DNA of 64,000 nucleotides from Paenibacillus sp. USDA918EY (GCF_009870825.1 NZ_WTWY01000005.1:248001-312000); one strand, 5' to 3'. Positions 51,446 to 60,726 are shown, numbered from the stretch's first letter. Numbers and translations are program-made. The notes: generated by a model from the sequence alone, not told the origin.

Positions 51446-53134
51446 TTACATTTGAACGTTAAACAGGTTTCCGATCTTGTAGACGACGTCGTCGGTATCC
51501 GCATTGATGCTCGCCGCCTCGTTGATGCTCGAAATGCTTTGGAGCGCTTTGATGTTGGCGTTGTAACCGATCGTGTAGATCGGGATTTTGTACGCTTCGA
51601 TCAATCCTTTTACGTCTTTGAGCGTGTGGCCTTCATTCGTTTCGCCGTCGCTCAGGACGAAAATAAGCGGCTTGCTCGACGGGTTTTCCGCCATATAATC
51701 CTGCAGCATCTTGATCGCAACGACGATGCCGTCGAAGGTAGCGGTCCCTCCGTTCGCCTGCAGGCTTTCCACCGCGCCGACGAACATCGATTGCTGGTTG
51801 GTATTGTATTTTCCGACCGGCAAATTGATGGTGACGTCGCTGGAATAGGAGACGAGACCGATGCTGTTGTCCTTGCCCAAAAATTTCTGGCCCTTCAGCA
51901 GCGATAATTTCAATCGGTTCAAAGGCTCTCCGGCCATGCTGCCGGAAACGTCGGTGACGAACACGGCCGCAATCGGTTTATTCCCGTTTTTCTTTTCCTT
52001 CCACAGCTTTTGCGCCGCGGTCAGCACGTCTCCGCCGACGACCGGAAGCTCGGATTTGTAATCCTCGAGGCCGTTAAAGCCTTTTTTCTCCGCTTCTTTC
52101 TGATATTTTTCCTGCGTGACGAATTCGCCGAACTTTTTAATGATATTCAGCTTGTTCTGAGGAACGTCCCCGATGGCGTACAACGGGCTGTCATGTCTTA
52201 CTCCAAACGGGGTAAACACATATCCGCCCTTCAGATCGGGGGCATTCGCAAACGTCTGGTATTCCAAAACGAAACCGTCGAGCATGCCCGATTTGGCTGC
52301 GTCGCGCATTTGGATCGTCGTCGAAGCGGTAAACGGCACGTTCGCCTGGAAGTTCTCAAAGCCTTGGACCGCCTTTTCGCTCAAAAGATTTTTACTGTCG
52401 AACGTATACAGCGCGGTAACCAGGAAGTTCAACCCCGTAGAGCTTGCGAACGGATCGGTATACCCCATCGAAAACTCGTTGTTCGCGATCGCTTCGGTAA
52501 CGGTCTTGACATTGACGGCTCCGTATTTTTCGACAAGCGCGTCATGCTTCGCCTTCGATAAAACGATGCCGGGGACGTTGCCGACAAGCCTTTTGGAGAT
52601 CAGCTGCGTCTTGATGCCGCTCGCCTTCACCATTTCGCCCCATAGTTCATTGGACGGCGTAAACGCGTCCGGCACGTACTTTTTCGATTTGATGTAATCG
52701 ACGGCGGTGCCCGATGCGATGTTCCGGATTTTGACCGAGGCGGGTTTACCGTTTACGACAATGCCCGCTTTGTTGAATTCGGTGGCGGCTTCGGTCAGCC
52801 AGCCGTCAACGCCCGTCCCCGCCTTTTCGATCGAGGAAAAAATCTCCACGAAATTGTCCGGCGTCGTGTTTTTGACGGTGATCGGGAACTTGGATATTTC
52901 CGGCAGCGATTCGCCGATATCGATCGGGTTCAAATCGATTTGCCCTTTGACCGGGGTATCGGTTTTTACCGCGATATTGGAGTAAAGCTTATTCAAACGT
53001 TTGGCCGCATCCTCCGCCGTAACCTGCATTTTCGTTTTGCCGAAATTGGAGGTCATGCTCACTCCTACGTATACCAGTACAAAAACGATGACCAGAATGA
53101 TACCGGAAACGAGAAAAAATTTTTTTCTTGCCAT
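51446..53134 (-). CDS. Membrane-anchored protein with solute-binding-like and VWA domains
   Basis: A 562-residue protein. An N-terminal membrane helix (residues 6-26) is followed by an extracellular periplasmic-binding-like domain (~85-365; DGWLTEAATEFNKAGIVV, SGTAVDYIKSKKY, KRLVGNVPGIVLSKAKHDAL, EFSMGYTDPFASSTGLNF). The von Willebrand A domain (~385-560) has an intact MIDAS: VTDVSGSMAGEP, the Thr of NGGTATFDG, and Asp in FVLSDGETNEG. The fusion suggests metal-dependent protein contacts on the outer surface, with ligand sensing. It lies between xpaC-like and telA genes, with 12- and 22-base spacers. Confidence 0.87.
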   Translation of the reverse strand: MARKKFFLVSGIILVIVFVLVYVGVSMTSNFGKTKMQVTAEDAAKRLNKLYSNIAVKTDTPVKGQIDLNPIDIGESLPEISKFPITVKNTTPDNFVEIFSSIEKAGTGVDGWLTEAATEFNKAGIVVNGKPASVKIRNIASGTAVDYIKSKKYVPDAFTPSNELWGEMVKASGIKTQLISKRLVGNVPGIVLSKAKHDALVEKYGAVNVKTVTEAIANNEFSMGYTDPFASSTGLNFLVTALYTFDSKNLLSEKAVQGFENFQANVPFTASTTIQMRDAAKSGMLDGFVLEYQTFANAPDLKGGYVFTPFGVRHDSPLYAIGDVPQNKLNIIKKFGEFVTQEKYQKEAEKKGFNGLEDYKSELPVVGGDVLTAAQKLWKEKKNGNKPIAAVFVTDVSGSMAGEPLNRLKLSLLKGQKFLGKDNSIGLVSYSSDVTINLPVGKYNTNQQSMFVGAVESLQANGGTATFDGIVVAIKMLQDYMAENPSSKPLIFVLSDGETNEGHTLKDVKGLIEAYKIPIYTIGYNANIKALQSISSINEAASINADTDDVVYKIGNLFNVQM

Positions 53135-53146
53135 TCATTGCACCTC

Positions 53147-53884
53147 TCACTGTTTATAAAATTTGGTCTGTTTGATTAACGAGTCAATTTCCTGCATGCA
53201 CGGCATGTTGTCGATATCTCCCGGTTCAAAGCTGTCCAGCCGGGATATTTCGATGATCAGCTTATCCAGCTTCAGCAAAATTTCCTCGTTCGTGCTTAAA
53301 GAGTTTTTCATGAAAGACAGATACTCGTTGTACACGTTCATCTTTTCCTGAAGGATTTCCTGCGAGAACTTGGACTGCTTCCCTTTCATCATGCTAAGAT
53401 ACTCGGACTCGTCAAAGACGCTTATCCTGCTCAGCATACTTTTGACGTTCAAATAAAACAGCTTTTCGACCTCGTAGGTTACGGACGAAAACTTTTTATG
53501 GCTTAATTCCCCTTGGTCAAACCGCTGGTTGATGATGTTCATCAGCGTGGTTCTTTTTTTCTTGATGCGATCCAGCTGTTCCAAGGCCAGCGTAATGAAT
53601 TCCTCCAGGGATTTGACCTGCCGGTACCGGTTCAGCGCTTCCACGTAGTCTTCATGCGTGCTGATCTCTTTGACGGGAATGACGGCCGGCGGCTTGAAGA
53701 GCAGCACATAACTTCCGTAAAAGAGGATTATCGCGCTTGCGACCAGCAAGGTGATCCCGAATGCCGTCGCAAAGGCGCTGCTTCCGATCGAAATGCCCAG
53801 AAATCCGGGTGAAAGCACCAGAATGTTCAAGATTACGATCCCTGCCACAAGTCCCAAAAATTTTATGTACTTCATTCGATCCAA
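53147..53884 (-). CDS. XpaC-like (5-bromo-4-chloroindolyl phosphate hydrolysis) membrane protein
   Basis: A 245-residue protein. The start TTG 53884 is chosen because GAGGAGG lies seven bases upstream; Met 53875 is an alternative and the frame to 53983 has no support. Two membrane helices (about 9-25 and 32-58; FLGLVAGIVILNILVLSPGF, SAIILFYGSYVLLF) are followed by a long helical cytosolic part (EFITLALEQLDRIKKKRTTL, EVEKLFYLNVKSMLSR). The family is named after an old plate phenotype; its biochemistry is not known. It opens the operon with the VWA and TelA proteins. Confidence 0.8.
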   Translation of the reverse strand: MDRMKYIKFLGLVAGIVILNILVLSPGFLGISIGSSAFATAFGITLLVASAIILFYGSYVLLFKPPAVIPVKEISTHEDYVEALNRYRQVKSLEEFITLALEQLDRIKKKRTTLMNIINQRFDQGELSHKKFSSVTYEVEKLFYLNVKSMLSRISVFDESEYLSMMKGKQSKFSQEILQEKMNVYNEYLSFMKNSLSTNEEILLKLDKLIIEISRLDSFEPGDIDNMPCMQEIDSLIKQTKFYKQ

Positions 53885-54262
53885 TCGTCTACCTCCTCTG
53901 CTTCCTTCAAAAACGCCCTGAAGTACATCAGGCAAATCCATGTGCTTTCGCGTTGTTAACGGCAGCGTGCTTTTGCTATCCAATTCGGAGGGCGGTTATG
54001 CGGCAAACCGTTTTTCTTCCCCTTTTCCTTATGTACATTTGGCACCGAATAGTTCTATTGCGCCAATCCTTTCATCTTTTCCTATACCTACGTAGCATTT
54101 TCGAATAGGTTCCATTTCGCAAACGATTTTCCCCTCCAAGTAAAGCGCTCACATCAGCCCGAATTACCGCATCTTTTGAAAATTGTACCATATGTCATTG
54201 TTGCCGTGAACGATAAAAATGAGCGATTTCGAAAGCTTCCTCCCTGCAAACCCCCGGCCAAG

Positions 54263-54299
54263 GAAAAAAGAACCCGCTCTGGACAAATACAGAGCCGGG
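54263..54299 (-). terminator. Terminator after the DUF4183 gene
   Basis: CCCGGCTCTG and CAGAGCGGG pair over TATTTGTC and are followed by TTCTTTTTT on the minus strand. The rest of the 53885-54343 spacer shows no gene; it must hold the xpaC promoter, which I could not assign. Confidence 0.75.
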
Positions 54300-54343
54300 G
54301 CTTTAAGAAAAATCGGTGAACCATGGATTCGTTCAATTGTTCC

Positions 54344-54628
54344 TTAAGATACGACAAATTGCACGATGATCGGTGTTCCGGGATCCAGCGCATCGCCTCC
54401 GGGGATCGTAATCGCGGTCGTCGTCACAGAGGACGTATCCGCGGTTTGCATCACGCCGTTTACGTAGAGGTTATAATAGCTGTACGTTCCGGGAAATGCC
54501 GTCGCGGCAGCTCCGGTATCATTGGTGAAGGCCGTTGCCGCGATCGCGAACGTCGCCCCCGTCCCCGTCCCTGCGCTAATCGTAGAAATGAATCTTCGGC
54601 TGTTTTGATATGGCGTTACGAGTGGCAT
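54344..54628 (-). CDS. DUF4183-domain protein
   Basis: A 94-residue protein starting at ATG 54628 behind GGAAGGTGAG. It consists almost wholly of Thr, Ala, Val and Gly beta strands: RRFISTISAGTGTGATFAI, FPGTYSYYNLYVNGVMQTAD, and the end DALDPGTPIIVQFVVS. The YNLYVNGVMQ and GTPIIVQF motifs recur in the C-terminus of the collagen-like protein next door ([13 protein letters not shown] and GTPIVLETI), so both carry the same DUF4183-type domain. Such domains occur in spore-surface or extracellular proteins. No signal peptide is seen. Confidence 0.7.
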   Translation of the reverse strand: MPLVTPYQNSRRFISTISAGTGTGATFAIAATAFTNDTGAAATAFPGTYSYYNLYVNGVMQTADTSSVTTTAITIPGGDALDPGTPIIVQFVVS

Positions 54629-54789
54629 GTTTCTCACCTTCCTTCTTTCTTGGGGAACACGCGTGTTTTCGAATCTATGCTTATCATTCCTCGGTGATGA
54701 GAGACTTTAAGCATCAAATCTTGCATGATTCCCTGATTTATTAAATGCAGAAAGCAAGGAAGGTGCGAGGGCAAAACTACTAAAAGTTG

Positions 54790-55896
54790 CTAGACTACGA
54801 CATTGGCGGTCAGTTGAATCGTTTCCAGGACGATCGGCGTGCCGGCGTAAATGGTTGAGTTTTGGGGCGGGAAAAACAATTGGGAAGGGCTCGCAAGATA
54901 CAGATTCCCCGGCTGAAGGATTCCGTTGATGTAGAGGTTGTTGAAACCGTCCGATCCGAAGCCTGAAAATTCCGTCACCGGATCCCCCGCGTCGTTCGTG
55001 AACAAACCGGCTGGAATCGCTGCCGACTCCGTTAAATCCAGATCGCTTTCCGGAGCATAAAAATAACGGTTTTGCGTTGGCGTAACCGTAATATCCGGGA
55101 TGACCACCGCCCCGGGAGGCCCTTGCGGTCCTGTTGGGCCTTGAGGGCCCTGCTCCCCTCTCGGTCCGGCTGGACCTTCGGCGCCTTGCAAACCTTGAAG
55201 ACCCTGCTCTCCCGGTGGACCCTGCGCCCCTTGCGGACCTTGGAGCCCCTGCTCTCCCGGTGGACCCTGCACACCTTGCGGACCTTGGAGACCCTGCTCT
55301 CCCGGTGGGCCCTGCACACCTTGCGGACCCTGGAGTCCCTGCTCTCCCGGTGGGCCCTGCACACCTCGCAAGCCCTGGAGTCCCTGCTCTCCCGGTGGGC
55401 CTTGCGCCCCTTGCTCGCCTTGAGCTCCTGCCGGCCCTTGTAATCCGGGAATGCCTTGCGCTCCTTGCGGGCCGGCACGTCCCTGACCTGGAGGTCCTTC
55501 CAATCCGTCACCTCCCCTTCCCCCTTGCGGTCCGGGAAACCCTTGGCCCACTTGGGGACATTGAACCCCTTGAGGGCCTTGAATCCATTGGGCGCCTGAA
55601 GGGCCCGAAAGCCATGGAGCGACGCGAGCATCGCATTTTCCCGCGAATCCGGCGTTCATAAGGGCTCTAACCTGCCGCAGTGCCGCCCGTAACAATTGCT
55701 CGGCAACCGTTGCCGTGCGGGTTTGTAGTTTCCGCCTTCTTTTGGCTGAACATGGATGGAGGGAACCGCGATAGCCGGATGAAGGCCTTTTCCGGATAGC
55801 CTTTTTACATTTGTATGCCGCTTTGGTTTTTGGCGGACATTTGCCGTTTCTTTTCCATCCGGCACTTCCGTTTTTTCGCATTTTCAAACGTTTCAT
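54790..55896 (-). CDS. Collagen-like repeat protein with C-terminal DUF4183 domain
   Basis: A 368-residue protein. Residues 1-~95 are basic and Lys/Arg-rich ([19 protein letters not shown]), without a signal peptide. Residues ~100-265 are Gly-X-Y repeats rich in PQG, EQG and LQG, including five 15-residue units [14 protein letters not shown]5. The C-terminal ~100 residues are a DUF4183-type beta domain ([32 protein letters not shown]). The layout of basic tail, collagen stalk and globular tip resembles exosporium filament proteins such as BclA. GGGAGGTGAC precedes ATG 55896. It is encoded next to a second DUF4183 protein. Confidence 0.82.
   Translation of the reverse strand: MKRLKMRKNGSAGWKRNGKCPPKTKAAYKCKKAIRKRPSSGYRGSLHPCSAKRRRKLQTRTATVAEQLLRAALRQVRALMNAGFAGKCDARVAPWLSGPSGAQWIQGPQGVQCPQVGQGFPGPQGGRGGDGLEGPPGQGRAGPQGAQGIPGLQGPAGAQGEQGAQGPPGEQGLQGLRGVQGPPGEQGLQGPQGVQGPPGEQGLQGPQGVQGPPGEQGLQGPQGAQGPPGEQGLQGLQGAEGPAGPRGEQGPQGPTGPQGPPGAVVIPDITVTPTQNRYFYAPESDLDLTESAAIPAGLFTNDAGDPVTEFSGFGSDGFNNLYINGILQPGNLYLASPSQLFFPPQNSTIYAGTPIVLETIQLTANVVV
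55186..55410 (-). repeat. Five 45-base tandem repeats in the collagen-like gene
   Basis: GCTCTCCCGG recurs at 55206, 55251, 55296, 55341 and 55386, an exact 45-base period. Each unit encodes one 15-residue collagen-like block. The high identity between units suggests recent expansion and likely copy-number variation between strains. Confidence 0.88.
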
Positions 55897-56009
55897 GCAA
55901 GTCACCTCCCTTAAGGCGCAAAAAATGTGCATATGCCATATCTATATGACAAATGCACACCCTGGGAGTGGACGAATGGCCCGATTATGTTTTTCTCGAT
56001 TCATCTCAA

Positions 56010-56048
56010 ATAAAAACGGGCTGCTGCCTGGTAGATGAGCAGAGCCCA
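56010..56048 (-). terminator. Terminator after the secreted unknown gene
   Basis: On the minus strand GGGCTCTGCT and AGCAGCCCG pair imperfectly and are followed by TTTTTA. Confidence 0.6.
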
Positions 56049-56075
56049 TTAATCCCCTTCTTCCGAACCCTCATA

Positions 56076-56594
56076 TCAGTTTTTCCACGGATCCTCGATT
56101 TCCTCCCATTGCTGTGTAAACACATCCAATTTAATATAAATTCTCCGATGATCTTTAATGACATCGCCGTAAATGAAACCCTCTCCATACCCTCCGGATA
56201 CCCATTGCTTCCGGTCAGTTGTCATTCCGCTGGTTTTTATGGCCTGATCAGCGAGTTTCAAAATGACTTTCTGATATTGTTCACCGCTGACGATCTTATC
56301 CAGATCGGGTGCGTCCTTGATGAGCAGATTCCACAACGGGCCGCCGGAGACTGCATCATATACGGTTCCGGTCATGGCGTTCACCCCATAACTTAACCCA
56401 TTGGAGCTTGGTGCTTCCGGCACGGACCAGAACGTATAAATATGCCCTTTTCGTGCCATTTTCCAGCCATCGATATTCACGTGTTCCGCCATCAGCTGCC
56501 GAACCTCTTTTTCGTTCAATGGCAAATGCGTTGACGGATGCCAACTTCCTGCCATCGAGCATATCAACAGAATCGATATCAGTATGCTTTTCAC
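56076..56594 (-). CDS. Secreted protein of unknown function
   Basis: A 172-residue protein I do not recognise. GTG 56594 follows GGAGGGGAAGC. A signal peptide MKSILISILLICSMAGSW is followed by mature sequence with possible PepSY-like strands (EKEVRQLMAEHVNIDGWKMA, HIYTFWSVPEAP, YGVNAMTGTVYDAVSGG). The C-terminal half has TSGMTTDRKQWVSGGYGEGF and RIYIKLDVFTQQWEEIEDPW. The first half's pattern of residue-plus-strand-plus-NAMTGTV resembles PepSY propeptide-like domains, but this is a guess. There is no Cys after the signal, so it is probably free or cleaved. Confidence 0.55.
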   Translation of the reverse strand: MKSILISILLICSMAGSWHPSTHLPLNEKEVRQLMAEHVNIDGWKMARKGHIYTFWSVPEAPSSNGLSYGVNAMTGTVYDAVSGGPLWNLLIKDAPDLDKIVSGEQYQKVILKLADQAIKTSGMTTDRKQWVSGGYGEGFIYGDVIKDHRRIYIKLDVFTQQWEEIEDPWKN

Positions 56595-56670
56595 GCTTCC
56601 CCTCCTTTTTAGCGTCTTTTATTGATGATTTTACCAGAGCAGCCCTTAAGCATCATTAGCAAACTGTAGT

Positions 56671-58431
56671 TCAGCTTTCCACCAACGTCTCTTGCTCTTC
56701 ATTCATCAACTGAGCCTGATACAGCTCCTGATATCGTCCGCCTGCTGCCAGCAGCGCGTGATGTTTCCCTTTTTCCACGATTTTTCCATGCTCCATGACT
56801 AAAATGAGGTCGGCATGCTGCACGGTAGACAGGCGGTGGGCAATAACCAGCGTCGTTTTGCCGACCATCAGCCGCGAAAGCGCGTCCTGCACCAGCCTCT
56901 CGGATTCGTTATCCAAAGCGGCGGTGGCTTCATCCAGCAGCAAAATCGGCGCATCCCGCAAGATGGCTCTGGCGATTGCAATCCGCTGCTTTTGTCCGCC
57001 GGAGAGACGGGAGCCCCGTTCCCCGATTTCGGTGTCGAAGCCTTCCGGCAGCTTCATGATAAAATCATAGGCGTTTGCCTGCTTGGCGGCCGCGAACATT
57101 TGCTCATCATCCGCAGTCGGGTTCCCGTCAAGAATATTGTCCCGAATCGATCCCGTAAACAAAACGGATTCCTGCGGCACGAGCGAAAAATAATCTCTGT
57201 ATTCCCGCAGCCCGATCGCCCCCCGATCCTTTCCGTCAATCTCAATGGTGCCCGCCGTTGGAGCATATAACCCGAGCAGCAATTTGAAAAGGGTAGACTT
57301 CCCGCCGCCGCTTCCGCCGACGATCGCCACCGTTTGGCCTGCATGCACCCGAAAGCGGATATCATGCAGCGCCAATTCGTTGACATCTCCCGTATATGAA
57401 AAACCTACGGATGAAACGTCAATCTCGCTGAAGGAAGACTTGGCCCGGCTTGGCGTCGGCAATTCGGCATATTCCTTGGGCGCGTCGATCACCTGAAAGA
57501 TTCGGTCCGCCCCCGCCAAAGCCTGCTGCATGCTGGACCATAACGCCGGCAGAAGAGCAAACGGGTTAACCAAATAATTCATAAGCTGAATAAACGCAAG
57601 CATCGCGCCGACTTCCAGGCTGCCTTTGGCGACAAAATATCCGGCAAGCAGGATCGCGATCATAAAGGTCGCAATGGCAATCACTTGCGAAACGGCACCG
57701 GCAGCCCCTTGGGTCTTGCCCTGGCTCTGCTCGATTTCCGCGATATCCGTACTGAATTGCCGGTACTGCTTGGAGATCTTTTTTTCCAAGCCAAAAATTT
57801 TGTACAGCACGCTGGCGCCAAGCACGTCCTGCAAATAAGAGGTTCCCCTCCCCATCGCCTCCTGCAGTCGCGCTCCTTTGATACGCATCGATTCCCCGAA
57901 CATTTTTCCTGTCAGGATCATCGCCGGACCGACGCAAATGGTGATCAACGCAAGCGGCCAATGTATATTCAGCAGGTAGATAAATGCGCACAAGGCAAGC
58001 AGCGGATTTCTGAGCAATCCCATCACAATATTGCCGGCAGCTTCGCCTACCGCCTGATTGTCGCTGGTGAAACGGGCGAGCAGATCGCCGGTGTGGGTCC
58101 GGTCATAATAATCCTGATGCAGCCGCAAGGCATGGTCCATCGTGTCCAAGCGGATGTCGTTCCTAACTTTTACTGAAGCTTTTTGTTTCAAATATGTATC
58201 GAAAAAAGAAGTCAAGCTGGCGCCAACCAGGATGATCGCCCCGATCGCGACAAGCGTCGGCCAGCGGTCAATCTCGAACTTCACCGCCGCGTTTGTAATC
58301 TGGGACAAAAACCAGGCAACGGAAAGATCTAAAGCGATGCCCGCCAGCATGGTCATGATTAACCCGGCATAGAGGAGTTTATATTTGCCCATATATTTTA
58401 ATAGCCGGAAAAATACACCCTTACTCTTCAT
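56671..58431 (-). CDS. ABC exporter half-transporter (ATP-binding/permease, MsbA-like)
   Basis: A 586-residue half-transporter that probably forms a homodimer. The six-helix TM domain (about 15-310) includes LLYAGLIMTMLAGIALDLSV and a coupling segment with the family HAVQMMDHALRLH-like LDTMDHALRLHQDYYDR. The ATPase domain (~345-580) has Walker A IVGGSGGGKSTLFKLL, Q-loop QESVLFTGSI, signature GSRLSGGQKQRIAIARAI, Walker B LLLDEATAALDNESE and H-loop VIAHRLSTVQ. It is like BmrA/LmrA multidrug exporters. GAGAGG precedes the ATG. Substrate unknown. Confidence 0.93.
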   Translation of the reverse strand: MKSKGVFFRLLKYMGKYKLLYAGLIMTMLAGIALDLSVAWFLSQITNAAVKFEIDRWPTLVAIGAIILVGASLTSFFDTYLKQKASVKVRNDIRLDTMDHALRLHQDYYDRTHTGDLLARFTSDNQAVGEAAGNIVMGLLRNPLLALCAFIYLLNIHWPLALITICVGPAMILTGKMFGESMRIKGARLQEAMGRGTSYLQDVLGASVLYKIFGLEKKISKQYRQFSTDIAEIEQSQGKTQGAAGAVSQVIAIATFMIAILLAGYFVAKGSLEVGAMLAFIQLMNYLVNPFALLPALWSSMQQALAGADRIFQVIDAPKEYAELPTPSRAKSSFSEIDVSSVGFSYTGDVNELALHDIRFRVHAGQTVAIVGGSGGGKSTLFKLLLGLYAPTAGTIEIDGKDRGAIGLREYRDYFSLVPQESVLFTGSIRDNILDGNPTADDEQMFAAAKQANAYDFIMKLPEGFDTEIGERGSRLSGGQKQRIAIARAILRDAPILLLDEATAALDNESERLVQDALSRLMVGKTTLVIAHRLSTVQHADLILVMEHGKIVEKGKHHALLAAGGRYQELYQAQLMNEEQETLVES

Positions 58432-58656
58432 GCAATACCTCTCTGCTCAAATATGTTTTGTTTTCGGTTTCTATGGAAGCGTTTTCGATTGTCCGATCCT
58501 CCCTCCCCATCCTTCTTTTTCCACCGCTTTCGATTATAATCCAAAATACGGAAAGAGGATATATGTGTTTCTTGTTTTGAATCATGCCCGTTCCGGCGGG
58601 AGTTCGAAGCTTTTTATCAAAAATGACACAGCCCTCGAATAAGGTGCTACAAATGC

Positions 58657-58694
58657 AAAAAAGCCGAAAACGGATCCGCTGTCCGTTCCCGGCA
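58657..58694 (-). terminator. Terminator after the TetR/alcohol dehydrogenase operon
   Basis: GCCGGGAACGGA and TCCGTTTTCGGC pair (one bulge) and are followed by TTTTTTG on the minus strand. Confidence 0.8.
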
Positions 58695-58712
58695 TATTTG
58701 TGATTTGGATGA

Positions 58713-59732
58713 TCACTTGTTCATATCAACGAGAATTTTGCACTGCTTGCGGTCCTTTGTCAGCTGTTCAAAGCCCTGCTCCACGATATCGTCCAGCGCA
58801 ATCATGCTCGTGATTACGGCGTGGCCGTCGATGCGGCCGCTGGCGAGCAGTTGAATGACTTCAGGGAACAAGTTGTTGTAGGCATAGGAACCGCTGATTT
58901 TGGCTTCGGTTTTTACGATGACGCTTGGGTTGAAGGTGACGGGTTTTTCCCAAAGGCTGATAATTTTGAACTCTCCTCCGGGTCTAACCGCGTAAATGCC
59001 GGATTCAAAAGTCGCTTGCACGCCTGCGGCATCAAACGCGACGTCTACGCCCCCGTTCGTCATTTCGCGTATGCGTTTGACCGCGTCAACTTCGACCGGA
59101 TTCATCGCATGGGTGGCGCCAAGCTCCAGCGCTTTCTCGCGGCGTTCTTCCGATACCTCGACGACGAAAATTTGGCCGGCGCCCGCAGCTTTGACCGCTT
59201 GCAGCAGCAAAAGCCCGATCGGGCCGGCACCGAAAACCGCCACGGAATCGCCCAGATTGAGTTGGCTTTGGCGAACGGCATGAACGGCAACGGCCGTCGG
59301 TTCAACCAGCGCGCCAAGCTCCAGCGGCATGGAATCGGGGAGAATAAACGCGTTTTCTTCCCTGACGACCGCATATTCCGCAAATCCGCCCGACAATGTA
59401 TACCCGTACCCCTGGGAATTGGTGCACAAATTGGCCATGCCCCGTCTGCAATTGGCGCAGCGACCGCACGGAATCAACGGTTCGACCGCAACCCGGTCCC
59501 CGACTTTCACGCGGGTCACGCCTTCGCCGATCTCGGTGACGACGCCCGAAAATTCATGGCCGAGGACAGGCTGCTTGCGGATCGGATACAATCCGGCCAA
59601 ATATTCGTGCATGTCGCTTCCGCAAATTCCCGCATAGGAAACTTTGACCTTGACGGTTCCCGGCAGCAATGCAGGAACTTCAGCCTCTTTGACTTGAATG
59701 TCTTTTACGCCATAAATATGTGCGGCTTTCAT
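58713..59732 (-). CDS. Zinc-dependent medium-chain alcohol/polyol dehydrogenase
   Basis: A 339-residue MDR enzyme. The catalytic-zinc signature is GHEFSGVVTEIGEGV with Cys in AGICGSDMHEY. The structural-zinc quartet is CGRCANCRRGMANLC. The NAD-binding motif is VAVFGAGPIGLLLLQAVKA. The sequence is nearest the sorbitol/2,3-butanediol/threonine dehydrogenase group, and cannot be assigned further. It starts 21 bases after the TetR gene and AAGGAG precedes it. The TetR protein and the operators upstream probably control it. Confidence 0.92.
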   Translation of the reverse strand: MKAAHIYGVKDIQVKEAEVPALLPGTVKVKVSYAGICGSDMHEYLAGLYPIRKQPVLGHEFSGVVTEIGEGVTRVKVGDRVAVEPLIPCGRCANCRRGMANLCTNSQGYGYTLSGGFAEYAVVREENAFILPDSMPLELGALVEPTAVAVHAVRQSQLNLGDSVAVFGAGPIGLLLLQAVKAAGAGQIFVVEVSEERREKALELGATHAMNPVEVDAVKRIREMTNGGVDVAFDAAGVQATFESGIYAVRPGGEFKIISLWEKPVTFNPSVIVKTEAKISGSYAYNNLFPEVIQLLASGRIDGHAVITSMIALDDIVEQGFEQLTKDRKQCKILVDMNK

Positions 59733-59753
59733 GATGTAACATCTCCTTGGAAG

Positions 59754-60356
59754 TCATTGCTTGATATCGATACCCAGTCCGTTAAATACAAACCTTACCG
59801 TGAGCTGCGCCGCTTCGGCCGGCGTCATTTCCCGCTTGTCCTCCATCGGATTCAAATACGGATCGGGCATGGAAGAAATGATCGTTCCCATCGTAAAATT
59901 CACCGCAAATTCGAGCGAAGGAAAACGAATCGCCCCTCGATTCATCCCTGCTTGCAAAATGCTCCGAAGCTGCTCCCAGGTTGGAAAAATGGCGTACGTC
60001 AGCTTCTCCACCCTTGGGCTTTTCATCATCAGCTCCTGCTGGAGAATGCAAATCAGATACCTTTCTTCATACCGGTAGTCCACGAATTTCTCGATAAATT
60101 CGCGGAGATCCGCGACCGGATCGGCCAAATCGTAATGCATTTTTGCAAAGTAGTGCCGGAGCGGCTCGAATAAGGCATAAAACACATTTTCCTTGCCTCC
60201 GAAATGGTACGATACGAGCGCAAGCGATACGCCGGCCTCATCGCATATTTGCCTCACGGTCGTTCCTTCGAATCCTTTTAACGCAAACAGCTTTTTGGCC
60301 GCCTGCAAAATTACGGTCTTCACGTCTTTCCCATTCATTTCATCTTTTGGACTCAT
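59754..60356 (-). CDS. TetR-family regulator
   Basis: A 200-residue repressor. The N-terminal HTH has VILQAAKKLFALKGFEGTTVRQICDEAGVSLALVSYHFGGKENV. The C-terminal ligand domain (about 60-200) ends FVFNGLGIDIKQ. ATG 60356 is chosen because it follows a GGTAGGGTGA; the frame to 60386 adds only 10 residues. A perfect 7-4-7 palindrome TTTGAAC/GTTCAAA lies 39 bases upstream. It is co-transcribed with the alcohol dehydrogenase. The inducer is unknown. Confidence 0.9.
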   Translation of the reverse strand: MSPKDEMNGKDVKTVILQAAKKLFALKGFEGTTVRQICDEAGVSLALVSYHFGGKENVFYALFEPLRHYFAKMHYDLADPVADLREFIEKFVDYRYEERYLICILQQELMMKSPRVEKLTYAIFPTWEQLRSILQAGMNRGAIRFPSLEFAVNFTMGTIISSMPDPYLNPMEDKREMTPAEAAQLTVRFVFNGLGIDIKQ

Positions 60357-60394
60357 GGCGATCACCCTACCTGTCATCGTTAACATCTATCCGT

Positions 60395-60412
60395 TTGAAC
60401 GTTTGTTCAAAT
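60395..60412. promoter_or_regulatory. TetR operator 1
   Basis: TTTGAAC-GTTT-GTTCAAA is a perfect inverted repeat 38 bases before the TetR start, in the place expected for an autoregulatory TetR-family operator. Confidence 0.8.
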
Positions 60413-60563
60413 CACAGTATGAATAACGTACCATTCGGCAGCCGCATCGTCAATGCTGATAGCATCCGATGGGTGAACGGTATTCGGATCGCGAAACGCG
60501 CGAATCGGCAAATTCGCCGGCATCCGGCATGAATCGAAATGGCATGAATTGGTGTAAACCATT

Positions 60564-60596
60564 GTTTTGAACGATCGTTTTGAACACTCGTTTAAC
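60564..60596. promoter_or_regulatory. Two further TetR-like operator sequences
   Basis: TTTTGAACGATCGTTTTGAAC contains the perfect palindrome AACGATCGTT (60570-60579). TTTTGAACACTCGTTTAAC (60578-60596) is a degenerate repeat. Both share the TTTTGAAC half-site of operator 1. They lie about 170 bases upstream of operator 1, so they could serve a looping repressor or a second, unrecognised promoter. Confidence 0.55.
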
Positions 60597-60672
60597 ATGG
60601 ATTATTGTACACCTGTGTCTGAAACGTGTCAACGCTTTCGCAAGGCGAAACAGCCCGTTTCTTTATCCATAG

Positions 60673-60699
60673 AAAAAGACGCCCGTCATCCGGACGCCT
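60673..60699 (-). terminator. Terminator after the LRR-like gene
   Basis: On the minus strand GGCGTCCG, loop GATGA, CGGGCGTC (with two G-U pairs) is followed by TTTTTCT. Confidence 0.8.
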
Positions 60700-60726
60700 T
60701 ACGGCCTTCATCCTTTTGCATCGTCC

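Noticed and set aside
55186..55410. CRISPR-like direct repeats
   Set aside because: The 45-base period is in frame and encodes Gly-X-Y collagen units with no spacers.
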